64,000 nucleotides of DNA from Afipia sp. GAS231 (GCF_900103365.1 NZ_LT629703.1:5814501-5878500), one strand, 5' to 3'. Counted from the stretch's first letter, positions 1-9,236 are shown. A program made the numbers and translations. Notes: generated from the letters alone by a model not told the origin.

Positions 1-8
1 TCGAGAGA

Positions 9-1433
9 TCATCTCCCAACCGGGCAGGTGCCTGGGCTGTCGCACGGCGCAGGGGTGGATCGCGTGCTGGCCGTGGCCTCGATCGACACCGGGCCTTCCG
101 CTCCGTTGACAATGGCCGCAACGCGCCAACGATAGACCGAGCGGGGCTTCAGGCCGGAGTCGCCAAAGCTCGGTCCGGCAATATCGGAGATCGCTGCGAA
201 CGGACCGTCCGCGTCTGCGCGCCACACCCGATAGACCGTCGCTCCCTTGACCGGATTCCAGACGATGTCGGCGCCGGTATCCGAGGTGTCGACGACCGCG
301 AGCGCTGTCGGGGCTTGATCCGGAGATCCGGCGGGGGCCGTGATAGCGGCTGCGTTCGCAGTAAGGGCATCCAGCATGGCCTTGATCGCCTTGATCTGCG
401 CGCCTGACTTGGTGACGTAACTGTCCTCGTGATTGACGTAACTCCACCAGTCCCAGCATGCCTGCGGATTGAACGGCGCGAACGAACTGGAAGCGGTCTG
501 CGGATAGAGAACAATGAGATGATTAGTGTCCGCCCAGGAATTGTACCCGGTGTCGTCGATAAACTTTCGACCGATGTCGCCGGCGTCCTGCTTGCATCCA
601 TGAAGTGCGATGTGGACGCGGCAAGCCTGGCCGTCGGCGCAGTCTTTGGGGACGTAAACAAAGCCGGTGTCGCCGAGGCTTAGTGCGTTGGTGTCGTCCG
701 GCTTCGAATAGACGGACTGGTCGAAGCGCTGCATCGTCCCGGTGAGCTGACCGCGGTTCGGCGGATTCAATGCACCGTAAATATGCTGCAGGACGATTCC
801 GGCCTGATCGTACCCGCATTGGTCGATAAACGGACCTTGATTGTCGGCGCAGCCGTTGAGGCCGTTGATTTGCGGCTTTTGCTCCACGACCAGAGAATGT
901 CCGGCTCCGACGGCAGACTGGTAATACAGGTTGCCGAGGTTGCCATCGCCCAAATAGTGGCGATAGAAGTCGGCGGCGGCATCCGTGACCGGTCTGGCTA
1001 CCACGGCGTCATTGGTGCCGTGGAACAGGTACACCTTTTGTCGGCGCAGGTTCTGCACCGGATCGATGTCTCCCGACGCTGCCTTGGCGTCGGCCTTGGC
1101 GATGAAGATGTTCAGGTCCGGCGGCGGCCCCTTCATGCATGAACCCGTCGCCGTCATGATCGGCAGCGTGAAGCCGTTGATGAAGTCATCCGCGTCGGCC
1201 TTGGCGCACCAATACGGGCCACCGGCGATCACACCGACGCCCTTGATCACCGAAGACCATGCCGTTCCGAACTGAACCGCCATGAACGCGCCGGACGAGA
1301 TGCCGGAGATCGAGCTTTCGCCGATGGCGGCATTGTAGCCGCGCAGCGCCACCGGTTCGGCGGCGAGCGGCGATATCGCCATGATGACAGCGGTGAGGGC
1401 AACGGTAATGCAGCAAAGCGGTCCGGTGCGCAT
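9..1433 (-). CDS. Secreted PHB depolymerase-like esterase, type II catalytic domain plus fibronectin III tail
   Basis: Predicted secreted serine hydrolase of the poly(3-hydroxybutyrate) depolymerase family, 474 aa. Residues 1-25 form a signal peptide ending in a Leu-Ala-Ala stretch. The lipase box is G44-I-S46-S47-G48; likely Asp142 (in GTND) and His179 (in GAGHS) complete the triad. The oxyanion-type LHGC motif (His278) comes after them, the circularly permuted order of type II depolymerases, as in the Penicillium funiculosum enzyme. A fibronectin type III-like domain covers about 370-455. No separate substrate-binding domain is visible, so the polymer specificity is open. The start is supported by an AGGAG about 7 nt upstream. 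It stands alone, with no pha genes beside it. Confidence 0.85.
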   Translation of the reverse strand: MRTGPLCCITVALTAVIMAISPLAAEPVALRGYNAAIGESSISGISSGAFMAVQFGTAWSSVIKGVGVIAGGPYWCAKADADDFINGFTLPIMTATGSCMKGPPPDLNIFIAKADAKAASGDIDPVQNLRRQKVYLFHGTNDAVVARPVTDAAADFYRHYLGDGNLGNLYYQSAVGAGHSLVVEQKPQINGLNGCADNQGPFIDQCGYDQAGIVLQHIYGALNPPNRGQLTGTMQRFDQSVYSKPDDTNALSLGDTGFVYVPKDCADGQACRVHIALHGCKQDAGDIGRKFIDDTGYNSWADTNHLIVLYPQTASSSFAPFNPQACWDWWSYVNHEDSYVTKSGAQIKAIKAMLDALTANAAAITAPAGSPDQAPTALAVVDTSDTGADIVWNPVKGATVYRVWRADADGPFAAISDIAGPSFGDSGLKPRSVYRWRVAAIVNGAEGPVSIEATASTRSTPAPCDSPGTCPVGR

Positions 1434-1790
1434 GGGATACTCCTCACCCCTGTCCGGATTTTGGCGGCCGGGGCTTCCACTTTACCACATTCAAGAATTG
1501 AGCCACGTTCAACTTAAACGGGCAGGCCGTCGGTCGATCACAAATGCTGGGGGAACCAAAAGCATCAAGTCTGCCAAGCGATTACCAAGATCGCGGCCTT
1601 ATTCTTCAAATTGTTCGGCCATGGATGCTTTCACGTGACCGAATCGATCGAGATCGCCCGGCGGGAAAATCACCGGGACGTCGCGGGCCGAACGAGTTGC
1701 GTGCCCAACAGCGGCGAGGTCGACCGCCTCTATTTTTGCAGTCTGTATATCCGCGAACCTAACGGCATCAGAAGACGACGATAGCGATGG
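1434..1790. other. Gene-free stretch
   Basis: About 357 bases between the depolymerase start and the 3' end of the IalB-like gene. It must hold the depolymerase promoter, but I recognise no clear -35/-10 pair, repeat or RNA gene. Short open frames here lack family resemblance and good ribosome binding sites. Confidence 0.5.
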
Positions 1791-2357
1791 CTACCTTGCT
1801 TCGCAGCGGGCTTTGCGCTCCTCTTCGGCTCGCGTCGCGCGCTCCAATCTCGCCCGTATTTCCTCTACTGAAGAAACGACCTCCTCGAACACTTTCGGCT
1901 CTTCTGCGGGTCCATTGTAGGCGCTGGCGAAATCGATCAGCGGTACGGTCAAGCTGATCGGCGAATTGGCTTTGTCGATCGCTTCAAGAACAAGCATCCG
2001 CCCCTGCTTGAGCTGATCGACCAATTCCGCTCCTGCATCGTAGTCGGCGTTGCAGCCGTTGGCAAAGCAGCTCCCAAAGGGCCGCTCGATTGCCTGGTTC
2101 TGATCGATGATGATGCGAACACCATGCTCCCGGCTCACTCGGGTCGGCAGGGTGACGCGCAAAGTCTTTTTCGTGTCTCCGCTTCGCTCGATCAGCGCGA
2201 CTGCTACAACCGGTCTACAGTCTGGGATCGAGTGTCCGTCCCTGCCGACAAAGCAGGTGTTGCTCAAGCAGAACTTAGTCCAGGGAGTGTAAGTTAGTGC
2301 CGGAAAAGCTGTCTCCTCGGCAATTACCGGCGTGGCAAGGAGACATGCAAACGCCAT
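1791..2357 (-). CDS. Invasion-associated locus B (IalB)-like exported protein
   Basis: 188-aa protein resembling the IalB family: an early W..FC segment, paired cysteines (FGSCFANGC) and the family-type stretch AELVDQLKQGRMLVLEA followed by VPLIDFASAYNG. A Glu/Arg-rich tail (about 160-188) looks helical. The family is exported and its role in non-pathogens is unclear. From the first usable ATG the hydrophobic leader is only about 13 residues and has no basic n-region. In the same frame just upstream there is an ATG, a few basic codons and then TAG. The real leader may therefore have been broken by a nonsense change, or the sequence may contain an error. Family call fairly sure; start uncertain. 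Confidence 0.7.
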   Translation of the reverse strand: MAFACLLATPVIAEETAFPALTYTPWTKFCLSNTCFVGRDGHSIPDCRPVVAVALIERSGDTKKTLRVTLPTRVSREHGVRIIIDQNQAIERPFGSCFANGCNADYDAGAELVDQLKQGRMLVLEAIDKANSPISLTVPLIDFASAYNGPAEEPKVFEEVVSSVEEIRARLERATRAEEERKARCEAR

Positions 2358-2567
2358 GGTGGCGAAGCAACGCTATCGCGTGCAGTACATAACCGCTTCC
2401 CCAAGAGGATATGAACTCAAGGATGCCGCGGACTTTGTCCGCATTAGGGAATTGAGGCCTGTCCACCGTGGATTGGAGACCGAAGGCAGACGTGATACGC
2501 ATCACTGTCGTGCTTCTCAAAAGGGGTATCCGTTCCGCTGTCGCCCGCTAGTGCGGATTTGCTTGTG

Positions 2568-2777
2568 ATGAATTGGCCTCGATGGAACCCCGATCTTGCG
2601 GGCAATGTGCGGACGCTGCTGCTGGTGGCGATCCTGCTCGTCGTGCTGGGCGCCGCCTTCATTTTCCTTCCCTCGCTGCAGCGAAATTTCAATGCCGGCT
2701 TCGGACCCGAATGGGAATGCACCGCACAGCCTCAGGGCGGGCCGACCTGTATCAAGAAGACAGGCCGGCCAAACTGA
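2568..2777 (+). CDS. Small single-pass membrane protein
   Basis: 69-aa protein with a short N-terminal segment, one strong transmembrane helix (about residues 15-37, rich in Leu, Val and Ala) and a C-terminal tail with two cysteines around a QPQGGPTC segment. This layout recurs in short Bradyrhizobium proteins of unknown function. I chose ATG 2568 over the in-frame TTG at 2559 as the more plausible start. It diverges from the IalB-like gene. No function is assigned. Confidence 0.6.
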   Translation: MNWPRWNPDLAGNVRTLLLVAILLVVLGAAFIFLPSLQRNFNAGFGPEWECTAQPQGGPTCIKKTGRPN

Positions 2778-3118
2778 GAATGCGTTGACGGTTTCGTTCG
2801 CCGGGAAGCTGATTTGGCCGACGAGTCAACTGGTAGCGTCCGCGACAAAATGGCACGACGGGCAAATCAATAAAACCTGTCCAGCCCTCTGCGCAAAAAT
2901 AAATCGCTGGCCCCGTCGGGCAAATCAGTCGTTTAACTCCCGCCATCCTGTCCCACCAGAGCAACTGTGCTGAAGTAAACCGGCGATCGGCCGGGCCTCA
3001 AGGCTGGCGCGGGGCGCGCCCCGCCTTCGGCGGCTTACGGCCTTGACCCCGTCCGCTCTCCGGTCTGTTGGCTTGGCATGCGCTCGGTCGATGACCGAGC
3101 GCGGTGAGGTGCGCTCGC
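2778..3118. other. Gene-free stretch beside IS110 transposase
   Basis: Noncoding sequence downstream of the transposase gene. It contains GC-rich dyads around 3010-3035 and 3075-3100 that may belong to the IS110 noncoding end, which in this family encodes structured RNA. The part at 2800-2965 resembles a multicopy intergenic sequence I associate with Bradyrhizobium genomes. Element ends cannot be fixed because the family has no clear terminal inverted repeats. Confidence 0.35.
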
Positions 3119-4081
3119 TCAGTTCAGTGCGTAACGGCTGGGATCCCATTTCTGCCGTCGTGCGATCATGATGTTGAGGATGACGATGAGCTTGCGCATG
3201 CAGGCGACAAGCACCACTTTCGGCTTCTTTCCCTTGGCAATCAGGCGGTCGTAGAAGGCCTTGAGCACCGGGTTGTTCTGCGTGGCTGCGCCGAGGCAGG
3301 GCATGTAGATGGCGTTGCGGACCCAGCGGCGGCCACCCTTGATATGACGCTCACCGCGCCGATGGCCGCTATCGTCGTCGTACGGGGCGGCGCCTAATAA
3401 CGCACCGGCGATCTTGTTGCTCACCTGCCCAAGCTCCGGCATCCCCGCAATGAGGTTGGCGGAGGTCGTTTCGGCGAGGCCCGGCACGCTCTCGATGATC
3501 TCGGCACGCTCGGCAAGGTGTGGCGAGGCCTTGATCTTGGCCGCAATTGCCGCCTCGAGCTTGGCAATTTCACTGACCAGATTCTTCAAGACGCGGGCAT
3601 GCGTTTTCTGAACCAGTCCTGGTGCAGCATGCTCGTTTTGGCTTTGCAAGCGCGTCTTGAGATCACCCAGACCGATGCGCGCTTTCACCAGCGCCAGCAA
3701 CTCCTCGCGTGCGGCATCGTGGGTCTGGCTCGGCGCCTCGGTAAATATCTCGGCGAACCAGGCGATCATCTCCGCGTCGATCACATCGTTCTTTGCCAGC
3801 CGGCCGGCCGATAGCGCGAAGCTGCGGACGCGTTTGGGGTCGACGATCCGCACCTCGACACCGGCCTGGCGCAGTAGCTTGGCCCAGTCACGCTCGTAAC
3901 CGCCGCTCGCCTCCATCACAGCCCTGGTTGCCTTGTACTTGCGAAGCCAGGCCACCAGCTTGCGGTGGCCTTGTCCCGTGTTCGGACAGACCTGACGCAA
4001 TGACAGCGAGCGAATGCACGCATCGACCTTGTCCTTTGCCACATCGATGCCCACGACAATGCGATCATCTTGTGCCATCAT
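3119..4081 (-). CDS. IS110-family transposase
   Basis: 320-aa DEDD-type transposase/recombinase. The N-terminal RuvC-like domain begins VVGIDVAKDK with the first acidic residue; later VMEASGGYERDW and the NDVIDAEMIAW segment carry further acidic residues. The C-terminal Transposase_20-like domain shows ESVPGLAETTSANLIAGMPELG and GAAPYDDDSG, with the conserved serine region. The length is normal for the family and the frame is intact. The start at MMAQDD is supported by AAGGAAGGGAG immediately upstream; the open frame extends further 5' without a better site. The element probably includes some flanking noncoding DNA, but its boundaries are not resolved. Confidence 0.93.
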   Translation of the reverse strand: MMAQDDRIVVGIDVAKDKVDACIRSLSLRQVCPNTGQGHRKLVAWLRKYKATRAVMEASGGYERDWAKLLRQAGVEVRIVDPKRVRSFALSAGRLAKNDVIDAEMIAWFAEIFTEAPSQTHDAAREELLALVKARIGLGDLKTRLQSQNEHAAPGLVQKTHARVLKNLVSEIAKLEAAIAAKIKASPHLAERAEIIESVPGLAETTSANLIAGMPELGQVSNKIAGALLGAAPYDDDSGHRRGERHIKGGRRWVRNAIYMPCLGAATQNNPVLKAFYDRLIAKGKKPKVVLVACMRKLIVILNIMIARRQKWDPSRYALN

Positions 4082-4668
4082 CCACTCCCTTCCTTGCTCG
4101 GTACGGGCTCGAAGCCCTTGCAACTGTTCGGGTTGAGGAAGACGCCGGAGCTGTCCCTCGCTCTGGTACAGGCTCTGTCGCCTTTGGGGCGTACGGGCTC
4201 AGTTCCAGCAACGGGCGGTTGGTCCGCAACCGCCCGTTCGCTCATTCTGCCAAATTTTTTGGACACAAGGGGCGTAGGCCATCGTCGCAAACGAGGGGCA
4301 GGGAGCGGTGGACGCAAGGTCGCGACTGACGAGCGCGGCACTTGCCGTACGGTGAAATCGTTTGGGTCCGACGCCCCGGTGCTGGCGTCAAGCGAGCGGA
4401 AGCGAAAGCTGAAGCAAGCGATGGTGGCAAGAAAGCCGGTCACCAGGACGAAATCGTATAAGCCGTAAAGCCATTGCGCAGGGAAGGCCGGAGGCTCTCC
4501 GCTGAACCTGTATGCTCGTGGGCAGCATATCTTTTTGCAACACGCCTGCGAGACCGCGGGTGCAGCGCGCACCCGGTCTTCCCCGCGCCCTCTGATTTCG
4601 AGGGCAAGGATTTCTTGCAAAACTCCGGGCGCATTGCGCCGCGAGATCGCGAAGTCGTATTCAGAATC
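4082..4668. repeat. Multicopy intergenic repeat-like DNA
   Basis: About 590 bases without a credible gene. Open frames on the minus strand match, from memory, spurious ORFs seen repeatedly in Bradyrhizobium genomes (segments such as SEGAGKTGCALHP and LDASTGASDPND). I therefore read this as a copy of a dispersed noncoding repeat into which or beside which the IS110 element landed. A short dyad of GGGCGGTT and AACCGCCC lies near 4213-4235. Confidence 0.4.
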
Positions 4669-4745
4669 GTAGGATGGGTGGAGCGAAGCGATACCCATCG
4701 CCACACGGGAGGTATTGATGGGTATCGCTGCTCCACCCATCCTAC
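4669..4745. repeat. Long near-perfect inverted repeat (hairpin)
   Basis: The left arm 4669-4699 and right arm 4717-4745 are reverse complements (GTAGGATGGGTGGAGC...GATACCCATC) apart from a two-base gap, with a 17-nt loop. The hairpin sits 17 bp from the 3' end of the MalY-like gene and could end its transcript. The sequence type (GTAGGATGGGT) is one I associate with dispersed repeats in soil alphaproteobacteria. Confidence 0.75.
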
Positions 4746-4762
4746 GTTATCGCGTGCGCAGG

Positions 4763-5944
4763 TTACCTTCGCAGATCCCGAAAAGCCTCATCCAGCCGAT
4801 CCAGCGCCTCATTGAGAAGCGGACGCGGCGTGGCGAAATTGAAGCGCAGCCAGGTTTCACCGCCCGGTCCGAATTGCTCGCCGGGGCTGGCAAAAATCCG
4901 CGCGCGGTCCTTGACCCGCGCGGCAACGTCGGCCGCCGCCAATCCGGTTCCGGAGAAATCGACCCAGCCGAGATAGGTGGCATCAAGCCGCATTGCACGC
5001 GCGCCGGGCGCGGCGCGCTCGATGCGGGTGTTGAGCAGATCGTGGTTGCCGGCGAGATAGGGCAGCAGCGCATCGAGCCAGGCTTCACCGGTTCGCCAGG
5101 CCGCTTCGGTCGCGATCATGCCGAAAGCGTTGTAGGAGGCGAGCCCGCTGGCCGCGATGCGGGCGTCGAGCTTGGCCTTCAACACCGGATTGGACGTGAA
5201 GCAGGCGCCGACATGGGCGCCGGCGAGATTGAAGGTCTTGGTGGCGGCGATGCAGGTGATCAGGCGATCGGCGATTTCAGGCGCGGCCGTCAGAGTCGGC
5301 GTGTGCCTGGCGCCGTTCAGCACGAGGTCGCAGTGGATTTCGTCCGACACCAGGATCAAATTGCGTTCGGCGCAGAAGGTGGCGAGCGCGCGGATTTCCT
5401 CGACCGACCAGACGTTGCCGCCCGGATTATGCGGGCTGCAGAAGAACACGATCTTGGTTCGCGGCGTGAGTTTTGCGCCGAGCGCCTCGAGGTCCATCTC
5501 GTAGCGGCCCTGGCGCAGCACCAGTTGTGCGTCGTGGATGCGCCGCTCGTTGGCGAGGATGATCTTGCGAAAGGCATGATAGGCCGGTGGAAACACCACG
5601 ACCTCGTCGCCGGGTTCGGTGACGGCCTGAAGGATGAGACCGAGGCCGGAGACGACGCCGGGCGTCTGGCTCACCCACGCCGGATCGATCTTCAGGCCGT
5701 GCCGTCGCGCCAGCCATTCGGATGCCGCCGTCGCCCAGCTTCCGGTGTCGGCGTAATAGCCATGGACGGCACGGGTCACATCGGCGCTCAGCGCTTCGGT
5801 CACGCCCGGAGGTGCCGCGAAATCCATGTCGGCAACCCACATCGGGATTCCGTCGGCGGCGGTGATCCCGGAAAGCTTGGCCATCATGTCCCACTTCGAC
5901 GCGTGCGTGCCGCGGCGGTCAATGACGCGATCGAAATCAAACAT
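4763..5944 (-). CDS. MalY/PatB-type PLP-dependent C-S beta-lyase
   Basis: 393-aa fold-type I PLP enzyme. Diagnostic features are an N-terminal MWVADMDF segment typical of MalY/PatB, HNPGG (N173), SDEIHCDL with the cofactor-contacting Asp201, and the Schiff-base lysine K236 in ATKTFNLAG. Family members cleave cystathionine or other cysteine S-conjugates to a thiol, pyruvate and ammonia; several also act as aminotransferases or regulators. The length is normal and the start is clear. It follows the acyl-CoA dehydrogenase gene by 48 bp on the same strand and is probably cotranscribed. Because DmdC-like enzymes can act on methylthio acyl-CoAs, a shared role in organosulfur turnover is possible, but that is inference. 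Confidence 0.9.
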   Translation of the reverse strand: MFDFDRVIDRRGTHASKWDMMAKLSGITAADGIPMWVADMDFAAPPGVTEALSADVTRAVHGYYADTGSWATAASEWLARRHGLKIDPAWVSQTPGVVSGLGLILQAVTEPGDEVVVFPPAYHAFRKIILANERRIHDAQLVLRQGRYEMDLEALGAKLTPRTKIVFFCSPHNPGGNVWSVEEIRALATFCAERNLILVSDEIHCDLVLNGARHTPTLTAAPEIADRLITCIAATKTFNLAGAHVGACFTSNPVLKAKLDARIAASGLASYNAFGMIATEAAWRTGEAWLDALLPYLAGNHDLLNTRIERAAPGARAMRLDATYLGWVDFSGTGLAAADVAARVKDRARIFASPGEQFGPGGETWLRFNFATPRPLLNEALDRLDEAFRDLRR

Positions 5945-5992
5945 CGGGACGATGGCTCCTGTCTGAGAAATGTTGCGGCGTCACGTGCGCCC

Positions 5993-7786
5993 TTACGCCA
6001 GCAACACCGCGTCGGCGCCGTTGACGGCGTCGGCGCTGTCGATCACGGTCTTCTCCAGCGAGCCGGACTGCACCGTGACGTTCTCGGCAAAGAACCTTGC
6101 CAGCGTGACGTAACGCTGCGGATCGCCACCGGCGTCGCCATTGGCTTTGGCGGCGAGCGCTTCGCCGGCCAGCATGCAGCCGCCGAGTGTCGAGCCGAAC
6201 AGGCGCAGATACGGCGTCGCTCCCGCCAGCGCGTCGTTCGGCGCCGAGGCGACGCGCTCCAAAAGCCACTTGCTGGCGCGATCGAGTGAGCCCAGCGCGT
6301 CGCGGAGCTTGGCGCCTGTGGTGCCGAAGCCTGGATCGTTCGAGGCTTCGACCTGCTTGACGATGCCGGAGAGTTCATCAAGCAGCGCCCACACCGAGGC
6401 GCCGCCATTGGCCGCGAGCTTGCGGGTGACGAGGTCGATCGACTGGATGCCGTTGGTGCCCTCGTAGATCGAGGTGATGCGGGCGTCGCGATAGTGCTGG
6501 GCGGCGCCGGTCTCCTCGATGAAACCCATGCCGCCGTGGATCTGGACGCCGAGATACGTCACCTCGTTGCCGATGTCGGTGGAGAACGCCTTTGCGATCG
6601 GCGTCAACAGCGCGCCGCGCACGGCGGCATCGGCACGCACCTTGGCGTCCTTGGCGCGTACGGAGATATCCATCGCAACCGCCGTGGCGTAACAGATCGA
6701 GCGCGCCGCCGCCGTCATGGCGCGCATCTGCATCAGCATGCGTTTGACGTCGGGATGGACGATGATGGTGTCCATGCCGTCGGTCTTCGAGCCGATGCCG
6801 CGGCCTTGGCGGCGTTCCTGCGCAAAGGCCAGCGCCTGCTGATAGGCGCGGTCGGCAATGCCGACGCCTTCGAGGCCGACGCCGAGGCGGGCCTGGTTCA
6901 TCATCGTGAACATGCAGAGCATGCCGCGGTTTTCCTCGCCGATCAGGTAGCCGATGGCGCCGCCGTTATCGCCCATGGTCATGGTGCAGGTCGGCGAAGC
7001 GTGCATGCCGAGCTTGTGCTCGACGCCGCTTGGATAGATGTCGTTGAGGGCACCGAGCGATCCGTCGGCATTGACCATGAATTTCGGAATCAGGAACAGC
7101 GAAATGCCCTTGGTGCCCGCGGGCGCATCGGGCAGGCGGGCCAGCACGAAATGCACGATGTTATCGGTCATGTCGTGGTCGCCATAGGTGATGAAGATCT
7201 TGGTGCCCTTGATGCGATAGCTGCCGTCGGGTGCGCGTTCGGCGCGGGTGCGCAGCGCGCCGACGTCGGAGCCGGCCTGCGGTTCGGTGAGCTGCATGGT
7301 GCCGGTCCACTCGCCCGTGACAAGCTTCTCCAGATAGATCTTTTTCAGTTCGTCGCTGCCATGGGCATCGAGCGCTTCGATGGCGCTGAGAGTGAGAAGC
7401 GGGCAGAGGCCGAAGGCGATGTTCGACGCACTCCAGATTTCGGTGCAGGCCGCATTGATCGCCATCGGCAGGCCCTGACCGCCGAAGCCTTCTGGCCCCG
7501 ACACCGCGTTCCATCCGCCCGCGATCCAGCGCTGATACGCATCGGGCCAGCCGGGGGGGGTGGTCACCTTGTTGGCTTCGAGCTTGATGCCGTGTTCGTC
7601 GCCGACGCGATTGAGCGGCGCCAGCACGTCGCCGGCGAATTTGCCGGCTTCCTCCAGCACGGCCGCGGTGATGTCGCCGTCGAAATCGCCGTAATGGCCG
7701 GCTTTCACGGCGGCCTGAAGGCCTGCACCGTGGTTGAGCGCGAGCAGGATATCGTTGATCGGCGCGCGGTAGGTCATGACGGGCAT
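5993..7786 (-). CDS. Acyl-CoA dehydrogenase, DmdC-like large type
   Basis: About 597-aa FAD enzyme of the long acyl-CoA dehydrogenase class that includes 3-methylmercaptopropionyl-CoA dehydrogenase (DmdC). Visible landmarks are the N-terminal YRAPINDILL start block, MQLTEPQAGSDVGALRT (flavin and substrate contacts), KIFITYGDHD, LGMHASPTC, and the catalytic-glutamate segment ITSIYEGTNGIQSIDL, followed by the extra C-terminal domain that makes this class about 590 aa. The open frame begins earlier, but family alignment favours the ATG at 7786 or the one three codons later. The substrate may be a medium or long-chain or a methylthio acyl-CoA; sequence alone does not say. It leads a likely two-gene unit with the PLP lyase. 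Confidence 0.9.
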   Translation of the reverse strand: MPVMTYRAPINDILLALNHGAGLQAAVKAGHYGDFDGDITAAVLEEAGKFAGDVLAPLNRVGDEHGIKLEANKVTTPPGWPDAYQRWIAGGWNAVSGPEGFGGQGLPMAINAACTEIWSASNIAFGLCPLLTLSAIEALDAHGSDELKKIYLEKLVTGEWTGTMQLTEPQAGSDVGALRTRAERAPDGSYRIKGTKIFITYGDHDMTDNIVHFVLARLPDAPAGTKGISLFLIPKFMVNADGSLGALNDIYPSGVEHKLGMHASPTCTMTMGDNGGAIGYLIGEENRGMLCMFTMMNQARLGVGLEGVGIADRAYQQALAFAQERRQGRGIGSKTDGMDTIIVHPDVKRMLMQMRAMTAAARSICYATAVAMDISVRAKDAKVRADAAVRGALLTPIAKAFSTDIGNEVTYLGVQIHGGMGFIEETGAAQHYRDARITSIYEGTNGIQSIDLVTRKLAANGGASVWALLDELSGIVKQVEASNDPGFGTTGAKLRDALGSLDRASKWLLERVASAPNDALAGATPYLRLFGSTLGGCMLAGEALAAKANGDAGGDPQRYVTLARFFAENVTVQSGSLEKTVIDSADAVNGADAVLLA

Positions 7787-8093
7787 CTCGCGTTGGCGGA
7801 AAACACGGAAAGCGAAAACAGAGGCTGCCGTCTTCCCACGAAACCGGCCGTCTCTCAACTCTCCGATCAGCGGTATCGGGCCGCCTTGGGGCAGACTGGA
7901 GCGCCCTGGGTGCGAAAAGCGACCGGGCGGCGAAACCGGGAAATCACCTTATATAAAGGGTCCGGTCCGCGAGGGCCGATTTCGGGTGAAAATCGGGTCG
8001 TTAGCCTGTTGAAATGGCCGAACTCCGTCTATAGACCGGCGTTGCCGCACAGGCGTCGGGACCCGCAGTCTCGCACGTCCCGAAGCGGCCTGT
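7787..8093. other. Intergenic region between acyl-CoA dehydrogenase and tRNA-Gln
   Basis: About 307 bases between divergent units. A weak promoter-like pair, TTGAAA at 8009 and TATAGA at 8030 with a 15-bp gap, could serve the tRNA. Nothing else is recognised. Confidence 0.35.
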
Positions 8094-8168
8094 TGGGGCG
8101 TAGCCAAGCGGTAAGGCAGGGGATTTTGATTCCCCCATTCGGAGGTTCGATCCCTCCCGCCCCAGCCA
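8094..8168 (+). tRNA. tRNA-Gln (TTG anticodon), CCA encoded
   Basis: A full cloverleaf can be folded. The acceptor stem TGGGGCG pairs with CGCCCCA (8158-8164), discriminator G8165 is followed by encoded CCA, the D-arm is short, and the anticodon loop ATTTTGATT carries TTG. The T-arm GGAGG-TTCGATC-CCTCC is canonical. The last six bases (CAGCCA) are also the first bases of a 220-bp repeat found again at 52441. Confidence 0.95.
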
Positions 8169-8382
8169 GGCATTCCGGCGTTCTGCCAGGCTTCCCAGGA
8201 GACGCGAGAAAGGGCCGGAAATCCCAGCTTTTCGCGCATTCGCTTTGGTCTCTGGACTCCCCACTTCACCGAACTCGAGGCGGAAGTCCCGAAAGTCTCC
8301 GGCTGTTTCCGCGAATATTCCCGTTTTGGAGAGACTATCGGCGGAGACGGGTTCGATCAGAACTGCCGCCCGACCGTGGCAC
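8163..8382 (+). repeat. 220-bp dispersed direct repeat, left copy
   Basis: From the CAGCCA end of tRNA-Gln, this block is colinear with 52441-52660, about four of five bases matching and equal in length. Shared landmarks are GTTCTGCCAGGCTTCCCA, GGGCCGGAAATCCC, GTTTCCGCGAATATTCCCGTTT and GACTATCGGCGGAGACGGG. It codes for nothing convincing. Its role (island boundary, tRNA-associated repeat) is not settled. Confidence 0.8.
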
Positions 8383-8734
8383 TGCGATTCACGCGATTCA
8401 CGGAAGAAGAGAAAAAACCGAACGTAAAATTCCCGTACGTCCTAAGTCCGTGGCTTTCGGGCGCCGCCTTGTAGGCGATGCGTTTGGATTCGCTGCCAAC
8501 CAGCGCGCCTTGCGTGCTCCGGTGGGCGTTTCACAGGTCCACAAGCATCGTGGCGCTCGGGACAGCCCCGGGAATGCTACGACCCCAAAAAGCTGCGCAT
8601 TTCCAGTAACTTCTCTTCACTTACGAGCTTGGTAGCCTATATAGTGCAACCAATGACTCTGAGAATTTTCGTTCGTCATCCCAAAAAGATTTTTTGAACA
8701 ATATTGGCGCAAAGCGGACAAAACTGTAGTCGCT
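8383..8734. other. Gene-free stretch after the repeat
   Basis: About 350 bases between the repeat and the 3' end of the ABM-domain gene. Base composition becomes more AT-rich towards 8640-8740. No coding frame, hairpin terminator or RNA gene is recognised. Confidence 0.4.
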
Positions 8735-9070
8735 TCAATTCGGTTCGCCGGCGGGTGTGAAGGTTCGCACGACCTCGTAGACGCCGGGTTCAAACTTGGC
8801 GATCGTGAGCGCTTCCTGAAGAAACGGAGGCGGGGCAGGATCCTGACGCATCACCTGATAATCATCGATGCTCCGCCATTGTGCATACATCGTGACCTTC
8901 GTCCCGTCAGTGCTGCGATGGAGGCTGGCAGAAACAAAGCCCGGCGCCCGACGCACTGAAACCTCCGTTGCTTCGGTCAGAAGTTCAACGAGCCGTCGCT
9001 GGTTTGCCGGTTCAACCGTGAACATGTTGATCAGGGTCATTACATCGCTTTTCGCAGAAATCGTGGTCAT
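8735..9070 (-). CDS. Antibiotic biosynthesis monooxygenase (ABM) domain protein
   Basis: 111-aa single-domain ferredoxin-like alpha/beta barrel protein: INMFTVEPANQRRLVELL, APGFVSASLHRSTDG and YAQWRSIDDYQ follow the ABM strand-helix pattern. Such proteins are small cofactor-free oxygenases, heme-degrading enzymes or quinol oxidases, often dimers; the substrate is unknown. GAAGGA upstream supports the start. It is the last gene of a five-gene leftward run. Confidence 0.8.
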   Translation of the reverse strand: MTTISAKSDVMTLINMFTVEPANQRRLVELLTEATEVSVRRAPGFVSASLHRSTDGTKVTMYAQWRSIDDYQVMRQDPAPPPFLQEALTIAKFEPGVYEVVRTFTPAGEPN

Positions 9071-9236
9071 AGTGTCGTTTCCTTCAGAGAGGGGTCAAGA
9101 TGAGGCCGGAGCTACGCTGCTGGTGGGTGACCGGACAGCATATCGAGGCTTCCCGTCTTGTGGCCTGAGCTAAAGCTCCGTGCGAAACCAGCCTCCGTCG
9201 CCGGATGGGCGGCCCGTCGGCGTGTTTCGTTCACAT

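Noticed and set aside
3793..4329. Long plus-strand open frame opposite the IS110 transposase
   Set aside because: It lies antisense to a clear transposase and in repeat DNA, with Arg/Pro-rich shadow composition and no domain.
4715..6289. 524-codon open frame on the plus strand
   Set aside because: It is antisense to the MalY-type gene and part of the acyl-CoA dehydrogenase; composition is typical of GC-rich shadow frames.
6494..8635. 713-codon open frame spanning the tRNA
   Set aside because: It runs antisense to the acyl-CoA dehydrogenase and then through tRNA-Gln, so it cannot be a gene.
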